From: Leeuwenhoekiella sp.
GTDB lineage: Bacteria > Bacteroidota > Bacteroidia > Flavobacteriales > Flavobacteriaceae
Reading direction: 5' to 3'
NCBI GenBank assembly: GCA_002708845.1
Contig: PAPI01000001.1
Location: 1 to 64,000, forward strand
DNA length: 64,000 nt
A program made the translations under genes and the position numbers. The notes below the pieces were generated by a model. It was not told where the DNA came from. It did no database searches and was given only the letters and a program-made list of their open reading frames with translations. Shown here one piece after another: positions 35,286-53,357 of the stretch. Position 1 is the first letter of the stretch. Each line of letters begins with the position of its first letter.

Positions 35286-37742
35286 ATGAAGTCAAAAACG
35301 ATGAGCATAAAAATTACATTCATACTAATTCTTTTGGGTATTTCGGCGTATGCCCAACAACCCGATATGAGTTTGCGCTACGATGAGCCAGCGAAGCTTT
35401 GGGTAGAGGCGCTTCCGGTGGGTAATGGTCGTTTGGGAGCTATGATCTATGGCGATCCTGATCACGAGACCATTCAATTAAATGAAAATACCCTTTGGGC
35501 GGGTCAGCCTTATCGCAACGATAATCCACAGGCTAAAGAAGCATTGCCTCAGGTACGTCAGCTTATTTTTGACGGTAAATACGCTGAAGCTCAGGATTTG
35601 GTCAACCAAAAATTCTTTAGCGGTAAAAGCGGAATGCCTTATCAGACTTTCGGCAAACTGCATCTTGATTTCAAAAATACCGGTGCGGTTACAGAATATT
35701 CCAGAACCCTTGATCTGGAAACTGCGGTAGCAACCACTACCTGGTCCCGCGACGGCACGGATTATAAAATGGAAGTATTTTCCTCGTTTCCCGATCAGGT
35801 AATTGTGATTCAACTTTCAGCAAGCAAAGCCGGAGCCCTAAATTTTTCGGCTTCGCTGAGCAGACAGGAACGTGCAACTTCTTTTGTAGATGCCGAAAAT
35901 ATCCTGCATTTAGAGGGTACGGGCAGCGACCACGAAGGTATTGCAGGTGCCGTAAAGTTTGAAGCTCAGGTAAAAGCAAAAACCAGCGGAGGAAGCCTTT
36001 CGCAAAGCGAAAACAAGCTGGAAGTTTCTCATGCAGACTCCGCCACCTTGTATATCTCGATGGCTACCAATTTTAAAAGCTATAACGATATCGGGGGCGA
36101 TGCCAATGCTAAAGCGGCAGCTTTTTTAGAATCGACTGCTCAAAAAAGCTATACCGATATAAAAGAGGCACACATTAAAGACTACCAAAACTATTTCAAT
36201 CGGGTTCAGTTTAAGCTTGGTGAGTCAAAGGCCAATGCCGCTTCTACCGATAAACGTGTCGCCAATTTTAAAGACGGAAATGATCTGGCGCTGGTGCCTT
36301 CATATTTTCAGTTTGGGCGGTATTTGTTGATTTCATCTTCACGTCCTGGCGGGCAGCCCGCCAATTTACAGGGGATTTGGGCCAATGATCTAAAACCGGT
36401 TTGGGACAGTAAATACACCATAAATATCAATACCGAGATGAATTACTGGCCTTCAGAAAGTACCAATCTTTCTGAACTTCACGAGCCTTTGATTCAAATG
36501 ATCCGCGAACTTTCAGAAACCGGACAGGAAACAGCCCGGGAAATGTACGGCGCTTCGGGTTGGGTTGCCCATCACAATACTGACATCTGGCGCATTACCG
36601 GGCCAGTGGATGGCGCTTTCTGGGGAATGTGGCCTATGGGCGGTGCCTGGCTTTCGCAGCATTTATTTGATAAATATGAATATACCGGCGACACGGAGTT
36701 CCTGGATTCGGTGTATCCCATACTTGAAGGTTCTGCACGCTTTCTGCAGGATTTTTTAGTTGAGGAACCTGAGCACGGCTGGTTGGTAATTGCGCCCTCT
36801 ATTTCGCCAGAAAACGCACCCTACAGCGATCATCCCGAGTCGGTCACGGCATGCGCCACGATGGACAACCAGTTGGTTTTTGATGTGTTTACCAAAACCC
36901 TGCGAGCCGCCCGAATACTAAATAAAAAAAGCGATCTTTTAGAAGAGATTGAAGCAAGCCTCAAGAAGTTACCTCCGATGCAAATCGGTAAATGGGGGCA
37001 GTTGCAGGAGTGGATGTACGATTGGGATAACCCAAAAGACAACCACCGCCATGTATCGCATTTATACGGGTTGTACCCATCCAATCAGATTTCGCCCTAT
37101 CGCACGCCGCAGCTTTTTGAGGCTGCAAAAACTTCTCTGGTAGCTCGGGGAGATGAATCAACCGGCTGGTCTATGGGGTGGAAGGTCAATCTCTGGGCAC
37201 GTTTATTAGACGGTAATCACGCGTATAAACTTATTCAGGACCAGCTTACGCCGTCTATTCAGCCCGATGGAAAACAAAAAGGAGGTACTTATCCCAATCT
37301 GTTTGATGCCCACCCACCGTTTCAGATTGATGGGAATTTTGGCTGTACCGCCGGGATTGCCGAAATGCTTTTGCAAAGTCATGACGGTGCTATTCATATC
37401 CTACCGGCTTTACCCGATGCCTGGGAAACAGGTTCCATTACTGGTTTAAAAGCCCGTGGTGGTTTTGAGGTAAACCTGGTGTGGGAGTCGAATAAAGCCA
37501 AAACACTAGAAATTACGTCTGCATTGGGAGGTGTTTGCCGCGTTCGCTCATACCAGCCGCTTCAAGGTGAAGGTCTTGTAGAAGCTAAAAAAACAGCCCA
37601 AACCGGGTTTTTCCAAACTCCGAATCCCAAAGCACCTTTGATTGCTAATCCCGCAGCATCAACACCCGACCTCAAACCGGTTTTTGAGTACCAATTTCAA
37701 ACAGAACCCGGAGAAACTTACATTTTAACGCCAAAGAACTAG
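35286..37742 (+). CDS. GH95 alpha-L-fucosidase/alpha-L-galactosidase
   Basis: 818 residues, signal peptide to AYAQQ. Domains: N-terminal beta domain ([19 protein letters not shown], about 30-290), (alpha/alpha)6 barrel (about 320-690), C-terminal beta domain. GH95 active-site residues are visible: Asn380 and Asn382 in [10 protein letters not shown], general acid Glu509 in [10 protein letters not shown], and Asp682 in [10 protein letters not shown]95 acts on alpha-L-Fuc or alpha-L-Gal. In xylan loci of gut Bacteroides the known activity is alpha-L-galactosidase on complex glucuronoarabinoxylan, which fits the neighbours best; fucosidase on xyloglucan is the alternative but no xyloglucanase is here. 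Periplasmic. Confidence 0.9.
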   Translation: MKSKTMSIKITFILILLGISAYAQQPDMSLRYDEPAKLWVEALPVGNGRLGAMIYGDPDHETIQLNENTLWAGQPYRNDNPQAKEALPQVRQLIFDGKYAEAQDLVNQKFFSGKSGMPYQTFGKLHLDFKNTGAVTEYSRTLDLETAVATTTWSRDGTDYKMEVFSSFPDQVIVIQLSASKAGALNFSASLSRQERATSFVDAENILHLEGTGSDHEGIAGAVKFEAQVKAKTSGGSLSQSENKLEVSHADSATLYISMATNFKSYNDIGGDANAKAAAFLESTAQKSYTDIKEAHIKDYQNYFNRVQFKLGESKANAASTDKRVANFKDGNDLALVPSYFQFGRYLLISSSRPGGQPANLQGIWANDLKPVWDSKYTININTEMNYWPSESTNLSELHEPLIQMIRELSETGQETAREMYGASGWVAHHNTDIWRITGPVDGAFWGMWPMGGAWLSQHLFDKYEYTGDTEFLDSVYPILEGSARFLQDFLVEEPEHGWLVIAPSISPENAPYSDHPESVTACATMDNQLVFDVFTKTLRAARILNKKSDLLEEIEASLKKLPPMQIGKWGQLQEWMYDWDNPKDNHRHVSHLYGLYPSNQISPYRTPQLFEAAKTSLVARGDESTGWSMGWKVNLWARLLDGNHAYKLIQDQLTPSIQPDGKQKGGTYPNLFDAHPPFQIDGNFGCTAGIAEMLLQSHDGAIHILPALPDAWETGSITGLKARGGFEVNLVWESNKAKTLEITSALGGVCRVRSYQPLQGEGLVEAKKTAQTGFFQTPNPKAPLIANPAASTPDLKPVFEYQFQTEPGETYILTPKN

Positions 37743-37749
37743 AACAACG

Positions 37750-40164
37750 ATGAATCCTATTCAGGGAAATACATTAAATCTTTTTAAAACAGTGCTTTGT
37801 TTGGTATTGGTTTGCACAGGTGCAGCAAGTTTTGCGCAAAGCAAACTCTATAAGAATACATTTGATCTGGATGAGGTGACTCTATTAGAAGGTCCGTTTC
37901 AGAAAGGTAGGGATTTGAATATTGAGGTGTTGCTGCAGTACGATGTTGACCGATTGTTGGCGCCTTACCGCATAGAGGCTGGTCTGGAACCTATATCAGA
38001 TCCGTATGCAAACTGGGCAGGGCTTGACGGTCACGTGGGAGGGCATTACCTCTCTGCAATGGCAATGAATTACTCCGCAACAGACAATGAAGCGTGTAAA
38101 AAGAGAATGGATTATATGATAGCTCAACTTGACACCATTCAACAGGCAAACGCTGTCAACAATCCGTCCTGGGGTGTTGGCTATTTAGGCGGAATGCCCA
38201 ATAGCGAAAAGGTTTGGTCAACTCTCAAAAAAGGGGATTTATCAGCGTACAAACAGTCCTGGGCGCCCTGGTATAATATTCATAAAATGTATGCGGGTTT
38301 GCGTGATGCCTGGTTGTATGCAGATGATGAGCGTGCTAAAAGGCTTTTTCTGAAGTATTGCGATTGGGGAATGGCCATCACGGCAGATCTTGATGCAGCA
38401 AAGATGGAAGAAATGCTGGATGTGGAACACGGCGGAATGAATGAAATCTATGCCGACGCCTATCAAATAAGCGGTGATCCTAAATATCTGGAAGCCGCAA
38501 AGCGTTTTTCTCATAAAAGACTACTCAATCCACTTGCTGAGGGCAACGATATTTTAAACAATATGCACGCCAATACCCAGATTCCTAAATTTGTAGGTTT
38601 TGCGCGCATAGCGGAATTAGCAAATACCGAAAAATACGAGGATGCTAGTCAATTTTTTTGGAAAACGGTGGTTGAAAACAGAAGTCTGGCCTTTGGTGGA
38701 AACAGCCGTAGGGAGCATTTTCCCAGTAAAGCTTCGAGTATAGATTATGTAAACGTGATTGACGGGCCAGAAACCTGCAACTCCTACAATATGCTCAAAT
38801 TGACCGAAGATTTATTCCGTATGGAGCCGCAGGCCAAGTATACTGAGTTTTACGAGCGCACGCTTTTTAATCACATCAGATCTTCCCAACACCCTGAGCA
38901 CGGCGGTTATGTGTATTTTACGTCAACACGACCCAGGCACTACCGCGTGTATTCGGCTCCTAATGAGGCGATGTGGTGCTGCGTGGGCACCGGGATGGAA
39001 AACCACGGCAAATACAATCAGTTTATTTATACGCACAGCGAAAATGCCCTCTATGTAAATCTTTTTGTGGCTTCAGAAGTAAACTGGAGCGAAAAAGGAA
39101 TACGCTTAAAGCAAACCACCGGCTTCCCCGAAGAAGAACAAACCCGCCTTGAAATCACAGAAGGTAATGCCGCTTTTGACCTGAACCTGCGATACCCATC
39201 CTGGGCCAAGGCAGATGGTTTCAGCATTACGGTAAATGGAAAACTGGTTGAGGTGAATGTCGAAAAAGGTTCTTATGTGACACTCAGCCGGAATTGGAAA
39301 AAAGGCGATGTCATTTTAGTACAATTTCCGATGGAAAATACTACCGTAGCAATGCCCAACGTACCCGAATATCAAGCTTTTATGCACGGACCTATCTTGC
39401 TGGGAGCTAAAACAGGTACTGAGGATTTAGGCGGAATAATTGCAGGAGACAGCCGCTGGGGACAGTATCCTTCCGGGAAATTTCTTCCCGTAGATCAGGC
39501 ACCTATTCTTATAACCGAAGATCTTTCGGCTTTGGCGAATCAATTGGAGCCGATTGCTAACAAACCCTTGCATTTTACTTTGGATACCAAAGTTTTGAAC
39601 AGCGACAAAAATTTGGAATTAGAGCCTTTTGCCAACATTCACGATGCACGATATATGACGTATTGGCTTTCACTCACGCCTGAAGGTTACACCAGTTATA
39701 CCGATTCGCTAGCGACAATAGAAAAGCGAAAAATCGAAATTGAAAACCGCACACTGGATTATGTAGCTACCGGAGAACAACAGCCCGAAACCGATCATAA
39801 TATGCTGGAAGAAAAATCCAGAAGGGGTAATGCCAATGAAGATTTCTTTAGGGAAGCTCCTGCTGATGGTTATTTCAGTTATGAATTTGCAACAAATTCA
39901 CAAACCGATCTTAGCCTGCTGGTTCGGTATTGGGGAGCAGAATGGGGCGGCCGCAAGTTTGACATTTATATCGATGATCAAAAACTGGTTACCGAAGACA
40001 ACACCAAACGCTGGGAACAATCTCTGTTTAAGGATGTGGCCTATGAAATTCCCAATGAACTGGTTAAAGGTAAAAAACAGATACGCGTGAAATTTCAGGC
40101 GTTACCATACAACACAGCCGGAGCAGTATACAGCATACGACTCCTGCGTTCTGAAAAATTATAA
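37750..40164 (+). CDS. GH127/GH146-like beta-L-arabinofuranosidase (DUF1680)
   Basis: 804 residues, signal peptide to SFAQ. The (alpha/alpha)6 barrel (about 30-440) includes GGMNEIYADAYQISGD and the zinc/thiolate site of the family: Glu341 and Cys343 in PETCNSYN, and Cys410-Cys411 in MWCCVGTG. In the bifidobacterial GH127 enzyme the equivalent second group holds the catalytic cysteine nucleophile. Two beta-sandwich domains and a C-terminal extension (about 640-800) follow. It would remove beta-L-arabinofuranose caps; GH127 and GH146 cannot be told apart without alignment. Lies 7 bp after GH95. Confidence 0.87.
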   Translation: MNPIQGNTLNLFKTVLCLVLVCTGAASFAQSKLYKNTFDLDEVTLLEGPFQKGRDLNIEVLLQYDVDRLLAPYRIEAGLEPISDPYANWAGLDGHVGGHYLSAMAMNYSATDNEACKKRMDYMIAQLDTIQQANAVNNPSWGVGYLGGMPNSEKVWSTLKKGDLSAYKQSWAPWYNIHKMYAGLRDAWLYADDERAKRLFLKYCDWGMAITADLDAAKMEEMLDVEHGGMNEIYADAYQISGDPKYLEAAKRFSHKRLLNPLAEGNDILNNMHANTQIPKFVGFARIAELANTEKYEDASQFFWKTVVENRSLAFGGNSRREHFPSKASSIDYVNVIDGPETCNSYNMLKLTEDLFRMEPQAKYTEFYERTLFNHIRSSQHPEHGGYVYFTSTRPRHYRVYSAPNEAMWCCVGTGMENHGKYNQFIYTHSENALYVNLFVASEVNWSEKGIRLKQTTGFPEEEQTRLEITEGNAAFDLNLRYPSWAKADGFSITVNGKLVEVNVEKGSYVTLSRNWKKGDVILVQFPMENTTVAMPNVPEYQAFMHGPILLGAKTGTEDLGGIIAGDSRWGQYPSGKFLPVDQAPILITEDLSALANQLEPIANKPLHFTLDTKVLNSDKNLELEPFANIHDARYMTYWLSLTPEGYTSYTDSLATIEKRKIEIENRTLDYVATGEQQPETDHNMLEEKSRRGNANEDFFREAPADGYFSYEFATNSQTDLSLLVRYWGAEWGGRKFDIYIDDQKLVTEDNTKRWEQSLFKDVAYEIPNELVKGKKQIRVKFQALPYNTAGAVYSIRLLRSEKL

Positions 40165-40167
40165 ATA

Positions 40168-43883
<3,716 letters not shown>

Positions 43884-43888
43884 TATCT

Positions 43889-47724
<3,836 letters not shown>

Positions 47725-47732
47725 AAGTTAGA

Positions 47733-49679
47733 ATGAAAATAAAAACCGGATATCCTAAACATGTATTCTCCCTTTTAATGCTGTGCATTTTGAGCGAGTT
47801 TGCCTATGCGCAGGAGGCTGAAGTGACTTCTCCCAATGCAAAGATTGAAGTGTCATTGCTTAACACGCAGGAGGGTGAGCAGGGTAACTGGTATTTAAAA
47901 GTTTTTTACAATAATGAAGGTGAAAAGGTGGAAGTCATTCCACAAATAGACCTGGGTCTGGTACTTGATGATCAGGATTTTTCAGAAACGCTCAGGTTTA
48001 TCAAAGCTGATAAACCCCGATCAATTCGTGAGCATTACACTATGGTTCACGGAAAGTCGCATAAACGGGAGAATGAAGCAAATGAAGTACGGGTTCAGTT
48101 TAAAAACAAACAGTCAACCAGGCTGAATCTTATATTGAGAGCTTATAATGACGGCCTCGCTTTTAGCTATGAAGTGCCCGAAAAATCTAAGGAACAGCTC
48201 GTGCTTGAAGAAAAAACAGCTTACACCATTCCAGACAGTACGGTGCGCTGGCTGCAAAAGTTCAATCCGGCTAACGAGGGCTATTATCGAAAGTCCAATT
48301 ACGCAGAAGTGCAAAGCGACTGGGCGTATCCTGCTTTGTTTCATACCCCAGACACTACAGCATGGTTTTTGATACACGAAGCCAATTTGATGCGAACCTA
48401 TGCCGGAACCAAATTGAAAAACACAGACGATGCCCACAAGTATAAATTGGTATTTCCTGATGACTGGAACGGCCGCGGCCAGGGAGAGCGACTACCAACG
48501 ATTAACGGGCCATGGCAATCACCGTGGCGGGTTATTATGGTGGGGGAGCTTGAGGACATTGTATCTTCAACGCTGGTTGAAGACGTATCAGAACCCAGTG
48601 TCATTGATAACACCGACTGGATAAAACCGGGGCTTGTTTCCTGGAATTACTGGTCAAACAATCACGGGACCAAAGATTATCAGGTAGTTACCCGCTTTGC
48701 AGATCTGGCCGCAACTATGGGCTGGCGGTATACGCTTTTGGATTGGGAATGGGATGCGATGGGCAACGGAGGCGATCTGGAAGATGCACTTGATTATATT
48801 CACGACATAGGAGTAACGCCATTAATTTGGTACAACTCCGGCGGAGATCACAACTGGGTAGGAGCCACACCTAAAGACCGTATGCTTACCCATGAAAACC
48901 GGGTTGCAGAATTTATAAAGCTCAACAAACTGGGTATTGCCGGCGTCAAGGTTGATTTTTTTGAAAGTGAAAAACAGGATATGATTAACTACTATTTGGA
49001 TATCATTGAAGACGCCGCTGAGTATAATATTATGGTTTATTTTCACGGTTCTTTGGTTCCCAGAGGTTGGGCCAGAACCTACCCCAATGTGATGACCTAC
49101 GAGTCGGTACGCGGCGCTGAGTGGTATAACAACGTGCCCGATTTTACTTTTGAAGCTCCGGTACACAACACCATCCTTCCCTTTACCCGTAATGTGGTGG
49201 GTTCTATGGATTATACGCCGGTGACTTTTACCAATTCACAGCACCCACATCTTACTTCCTACGGTCACGAGCTGGCATTGGGTATTGTATTTGAATCGGC
49301 ATTACAACATTTGGCAGACCGCCCCGATGGCTATTTGGAGCTTCCGGACGCAGCAAAAGTTTTACTCAGAAATCTTCCTGCGAGTTGGGATGAGGTCAAA
49401 TTGCTTTCCGGTTATCCCGGAAAAGACGTTGTTATCGCCAGAAGGTCTCAGGATAATTGGTACGTGGGAGGTATTAATGCTGAAGATCGGGAGAAACATC
49501 ACCAGCTTTCGCTTTCGTTTTTACCAAAAAACACCCAATACAGATTAACCTTAATTACAGATGGCGATCACGATAAGAAATTAACAACGGAGCATTGGGT
49601 CGTGGATGATTCCGAAGAACTAAATATCAGGATGTTGCGTCGGGGTGGGTTTTCAGCATTTCTCGAAAAAATAGATTAA
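47733..49679 (+). CDS. GH97 retaining glycosidase (alpha-galactosidase type), copy 2
   Basis: 648 residues from the chosen start at 47733, 8 bp after the previous stop; it gives a signal peptide ending FAYAQ, whereas the in-frame ATG at 47679 lies inside the previous gene. Same three-domain GH97 layout as the first copy, with VKVDFFESEKQ placing the nucleophile Asp at residue 408 and the downstream YFHGSLVPRGWARTYPN block. Retaining type, probably alpha-galactosidase. It differs markedly from copy 1 in sequence, so the duplication is old and substrates may differ in linkage. Confidence 0.9.
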   Translation: MKIKTGYPKHVFSLLMLCILSEFAYAQEAEVTSPNAKIEVSLLNTQEGEQGNWYLKVFYNNEGEKVEVIPQIDLGLVLDDQDFSETLRFIKADKPRSIREHYTMVHGKSHKRENEANEVRVQFKNKQSTRLNLILRAYNDGLAFSYEVPEKSKEQLVLEEKTAYTIPDSTVRWLQKFNPANEGYYRKSNYAEVQSDWAYPALFHTPDTTAWFLIHEANLMRTYAGTKLKNTDDAHKYKLVFPDDWNGRGQGERLPTINGPWQSPWRVIMVGELEDIVSSTLVEDVSEPSVIDNTDWIKPGLVSWNYWSNNHGTKDYQVVTRFADLAATMGWRYTLLDWEWDAMGNGGDLEDALDYIHDIGVTPLIWYNSGGDHNWVGATPKDRMLTHENRVAEFIKLNKLGIAGVKVDFFESEKQDMINYYLDIIEDAAEYNIMVYFHGSLVPRGWARTYPNVMTYESVRGAEWYNNVPDFTFEAPVHNTILPFTRNVVGSMDYTPVTFTNSQHPHLTSYGHELALGIVFESALQHLADRPDGYLELPDAAKVLLRNLPASWDEVKLLSGYPGKDVVIARRSQDNWYVGGINAEDREKHHQLSLSFLPKNTQYRLTLITDGDHDKKLTTEHWVVDDSEELNIRMLRRGGFSAFLEKID

Positions 49680-49702
49680 AACAGCATTGAATTCAGAATA
49701 CT

Positions 49703-51094
49703 ATGAAAGAAATCAGAACAAAACATATAGGTTTTACCGCTCAACTCTTCCTGTTTTTAGCGGTATTTAGCTATGGAGTCCGGGCGCAAAATCCCATTGT
49801 ACAAACCTATTATACGGCAGATCCGGCGCCTATGGTTTATGGCGATAAGGTGTATATGTACACCACCCATGATCAGGATACGGCTAGTACTTTTTTTAGA
49901 ATGTACGACTGGCGCGCGTATTCTACAGATGATATGGTAAACTGGACCGATCATGGCAGTATTCTCTCGCTCGACTCTATTACCTGGGGAAATGACCGGG
50001 CCTGGGCGGCTCAGACCGTTGCTCGTAACGATAAATTCTACCTGTATTTCTGTGCGTTAAACGAAAAAAAGAATAAAATGTCAATTGGGGTTGCTGTTTC
50101 AGATAACCCGGAAGGTCCTTTTAAAGATGCTTTAGGTACATCGCTGGTTGATGCCGAATGGGGAGATATCGATCCCACGGTGCTCATTGATGATGACGGT
50201 GAGGCCTATATGTACTGGGGAAATCCCAATCTGCATTACGTCAAGCTCAATGACGATATGCTTTCCTATGATCAGGAAGTAGGTATCGTAAAAGTGCCCG
50301 TCACTCCGGAGAGCTTCGGTCCCGGTGGCAAGAGAAATCCAGAACGCGGAGGTTATGTGGAAGGCCCTTGGTTGCACAAGCGCAAGGATTTATATTACTT
50401 ATTGTATCCGGCTGGGGGCATTCCCGAGCATTTGGCCTATTCTACCAGTGAAAGTCCTACCGGTCCCTGGAAGTATCAGGACACGATTATGCCGGTCATT
50501 CAGGAAGGAGGGGCTTTTACCAATCATCCTGGGCTTATTGAATTTAAAGGTCAGCCTTATTTGTTTTACCACAATGGCGATTTACCGGGCGGGCAGGGCT
50601 TCAGAAGATCAGTTTGTGCTGTGGATTTTGAATTTAATGCCGATGGAAGCATTCCGTTAATAGAACACAGCCGTGAAGGAATCACAAAAGCAGTTAAGAA
50701 CTTAAATCCGTATCAGCGTGTTGAAGCCGAAACTATCGCCTGGTCAGAAGGAGTGAAGACCGATCAAAATGATGAGGTGGGAGTCTTTGTAAACCAGATT
50801 CACGATGGAGATTATATCAAAGTACGAGCGGTAGATTTTGGTAAAAAATCTCCAAAGAAATTTTTTGCTCATCTGGCAGGCGGCGTTGCAGGATCAACGA
50901 TTGAAATTCGACTGGATGGGGTAGACCAGCAATTGATTGGTACGTTGACTGTACCTGCTTCCGGGAATCGCGAGCAGTACAAAGAAATTTCAACGAAGAT
51001 AGACGGAGCAAAAGGTATACACGACCTCTATTTGGTTTTTAAAGGAACGGCCAAAGAAGAATTATTCAACTTTGATTCGTGGTATTTCAAGTAA
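49703..51094 (+). CDS. GH43 glycosidase with C-terminal CBM6-like domain, copy 2
   Basis: 463 residues, signal peptide to GVRAQ. GH43 propeller with Asp in [10 protein letters not shown], Asp in GDIDPTVLIDDDG and Glu in YVEGPWLHK. The C-terminal CBM6-like sandwich starts [15 protein letters not shown] and ends GIHDLYLVFKG. It is clearly the paralogue of the gene at 33924, and like it follows directly on a GH97. The linked duplication suggests GH97 and GH43 act in succession on the same side chain. Arabinofuranosidase or xylosidase; subfamily not resolved. Confidence 0.87.
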   Translation: MKEIRTKHIGFTAQLFLFLAVFSYGVRAQNPIVQTYYTADPAPMVYGDKVYMYTTHDQDTASTFFRMYDWRAYSTDDMVNWTDHGSILSLDSITWGNDRAWAAQTVARNDKFYLYFCALNEKKNKMSIGVAVSDNPEGPFKDALGTSLVDAEWGDIDPTVLIDDDGEAYMYWGNPNLHYVKLNDDMLSYDQEVGIVKVPVTPESFGPGGKRNPERGGYVEGPWLHKRKDLYYLLYPAGGIPEHLAYSTSESPTGPWKYQDTIMPVIQEGGAFTNHPGLIEFKGQPYLFYHNGDLPGGQGFRRSVCAVDFEFNADGSIPLIEHSREGITKAVKNLNPYQRVEAETIAWSEGVKTDQNDEVGVFVNQIHDGDYIKVRAVDFGKKSPKKFFAHLAGGVAGSTIEIRLDGVDQQLIGTLTVPASGNREQYKEISTKIDGAKGIHDLYLVFKGTAKEELFNFDSWYFK

Positions 51095-51222
51095 TCAGTT
51101 GATGAGCGTATTGAATTCAGTTCTACTGATTTCTTGAAGAAAAAGATTGCTGTCTAAATTCAGTGCAAACACATTAACTAGTAATAAATCAACATAAAAA
51201 CTAAATAATAGCTCTACTAAAT

Positions 51223-53310
51223 ATGAAGAACTTAAAATATACATGTTTCAATCTCCTGTATTTTGCTGTATTTCTATTCACGGTGCAGGGAATGCGAGCG
51301 CAAAATTATGTCGCTGAAACAACCGGAACCAATCAGCCTGCGGTGCATAAAACTTTGGGAAACCCGTATCTGCCACTTTGGGAGCATCTGCCTGATGGCG
51401 AGCCCAGGGTTTTTGAAGATCCTGACAATCCAGGAAAATACAGAGCATACATCATCGGTTCTCATGATGTGCGATACACCAGTTATTGCGGTCCGGATAT
51501 TCGAATCTGGTCTGCTCCGGTTGAAAATCTTTCGGAGTGGAAGGATGAAGGCCCTGTCTTCACCTATCAGGTTGATGGGGAGTGGGATGTGATGTATGCA
51601 CCGGATTTAGTTGAAGTAAACGATAAAGACGGTAATAAAACCTATTATCTGTACCCACATAGTCGGGGTTGGAACCGCGAAGCCATGGTGGCCAAAGGAA
51701 GCCGCCCGGATGGTCCGTTTACACCCATTAATCTTACCGAAGACGGAAAACGAACAGTTCCCGGAAGTATCCTGGGCTTTGATCCCGCCATCTATATTGA
51801 ATACATTGACGACCCGGCTGATCCGGATTATGAAATAGGATTCAGAGCCTATGGCTACTGGGGCTTTCAAAAATCTTCTGCTGCACAGTTGGATCAAAAT
51901 ACCATGTATTCCTTAAGACCCGGGACTGAAGTTATTGAGCGCTTATTGCCAGCCAGCCGCAGATATGGGGTTATTCGGGATCCGGAAGGGACTGAGTTTC
52001 CAAAAATCTATGAAGGAGAAGATTTAGGTAGTTTCAATTTCTTTGAAGCTTCCTCCATTCGTAAAGTTGGAAATAAGTATGTCACGGTCTTTAGCGGTTA
52101 TTCAGGACCAGATTATGGTGTGGGCAGTTCGAATTCTACCTTGCGTTATGCAGTGGCAGATTCGCCCCTAGGTCCTTGGAGAAGTGGCGGGGGTTTGGTT
52201 GATTCGCGGGCACCGGTGCTTAATGAAGATGGAACCGCTATTCAGACGACCTATTCCGGCCACAATACCCACGGAAGTATTGAGCAGATAAACGATCAAT
52301 GGTATGTTTTTTACCACCGCCCACCGCGAGGTTTTGGCTTTGCTCGCCAACCTATGGTTGCACCAATCTCAGTTTCCTGGGATGAAAAATCAGTAGAAGA
52401 AGGGGGCTCCGTTTACCTTCGCGGATACGATGCGTACGCATCAGATGAGATCTGGACGGCAAAGGCCTCAGATGATTTGGAATACAAGGGCGCAGAAGTC
52501 ACTTCAGAAGGATTTCATATTTTCGGGCTCGATCCTTATCAATATTATTCCGCTGGGTATGCCTGCTATCTTTCTGATATCGGCATTCAGCAGGACGCCT
52601 GGGATATTTGGGATAATCATATGCCTATTTCCGGACTGAAAAACGGGCACGTCATCGGCTATAAATATTTTGGATTTGGAGGGATGAAGGAAGACCAAAA
52701 AGGCATAACTGCCTTTGAAGGAACGGAAGAAGGGAACGAAACCACGTTCAACCTGTTCCTGAAACCACAATCAGAAAAATCATTTAAAGTCCAAATTTGG
52801 TTAGATGGAGCCTGGGATAACTCGACCTGGAACGGAAAGCAAATAGGTGAAATTATAGTTCCCGCGAATGCTGAAAACGAGATTACTCAATTCACAGTAG
52901 ATGTTTCCGAATTTGTAGAAAAGCTTGATAAAAAACACGCGATATTTCTCAGGATAGAAGGCCCTGAAGCAGAGTCGCTCGGTGAGCTTGTAGGACTTGG
53001 TTTTAGTTCAAAGGATAAGCCAATCAGTCGTCCAGAGGTTCCTGAGGTAGTCATTGCTGCAAATGGCAAGAATTTTGATCTACCAAAGACTCCGGTGAGG
53101 TCCACTAAGGATAACGGTATTACAGGCTATGATATTTATGAGGCACGCTTTAATGCTGAAGGTGCCGCGTCTGCACCGGTACTAACGGCACAATCGGACA
53201 ACCCGGAAGTAAAAATTGATATTACGCAGGCGTCATCACTTTCAGAAAAAGCCGTTGTTAAGTTTGACTACAAGGGTATTGTAAAAACCTATCACGTAGT
53301 GTTTGAATAG
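51223..53310 (+). CDS. Large GH43-family glycosidase with C-terminal beta-sandwich regions
   Basis: 695 residues, signal peptide to GMRAQ. The N-terminal half (about 30-410) is a divergent GH43 propeller: PRVFEDPDN, VMYAPDLVEV, LGFDPAIYIEYID and FFEASSIRKVGNKYV give the Asp-Asp-Glu order of the family, and HNTHGSIEQINDQWYVFYHR is typical late-blade sequence. Residues about 430-590 look like a carbohydrate-binding sandwich (GYACYLSDIGIQQD to VQIWLDGAWDN), and a further small domain ends the chain. No close subfamily recognised. It is preceded by a 128-bp gap, so an additional promoter is possible. Periplasmic or surface. Confidence 0.8.
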   Translation: MKNLKYTCFNLLYFAVFLFTVQGMRAQNYVAETTGTNQPAVHKTLGNPYLPLWEHLPDGEPRVFEDPDNPGKYRAYIIGSHDVRYTSYCGPDIRIWSAPVENLSEWKDEGPVFTYQVDGEWDVMYAPDLVEVNDKDGNKTYYLYPHSRGWNREAMVAKGSRPDGPFTPINLTEDGKRTVPGSILGFDPAIYIEYIDDPADPDYEIGFRAYGYWGFQKSSAAQLDQNTMYSLRPGTEVIERLLPASRRYGVIRDPEGTEFPKIYEGEDLGSFNFFEASSIRKVGNKYVTVFSGYSGPDYGVGSSNSTLRYAVADSPLGPWRSGGGLVDSRAPVLNEDGTAIQTTYSGHNTHGSIEQINDQWYVFYHRPPRGFGFARQPMVAPISVSWDEKSVEEGGSVYLRGYDAYASDEIWTAKASDDLEYKGAEVTSEGFHIFGLDPYQYYSAGYACYLSDIGIQQDAWDIWDNHMPISGLKNGHVIGYKYFGFGGMKEDQKGITAFEGTEEGNETTFNLFLKPQSEKSFKVQIWLDGAWDNSTWNGKQIGEIIVPANAENEITQFTVDVSEFVEKLDKKHAIFLRIEGPEAESLGELVGLGFSSKDKPISRPEVPEVVIAANGKNFDLPKTPVRSTKDNGITGYDIYEARFNAEGAASAPVLTAQSDNPEVKIDITQASSLSEKAVVKFDYKGIVKTYHVVFE

Positions 53311-53357
53311 TCTTTACTCAATTAAATTTTATACACCATAAATTAAATTCGCATATA

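Noticed and set aside
51095-51222. Possible extra promoter in the 128-bp gap before the large GH43
   Set aside because: No TAnnTTTG or stem-loop found; only a short ATTGAATTCAG shared with the gap at 49680-49702, too short to interpret.
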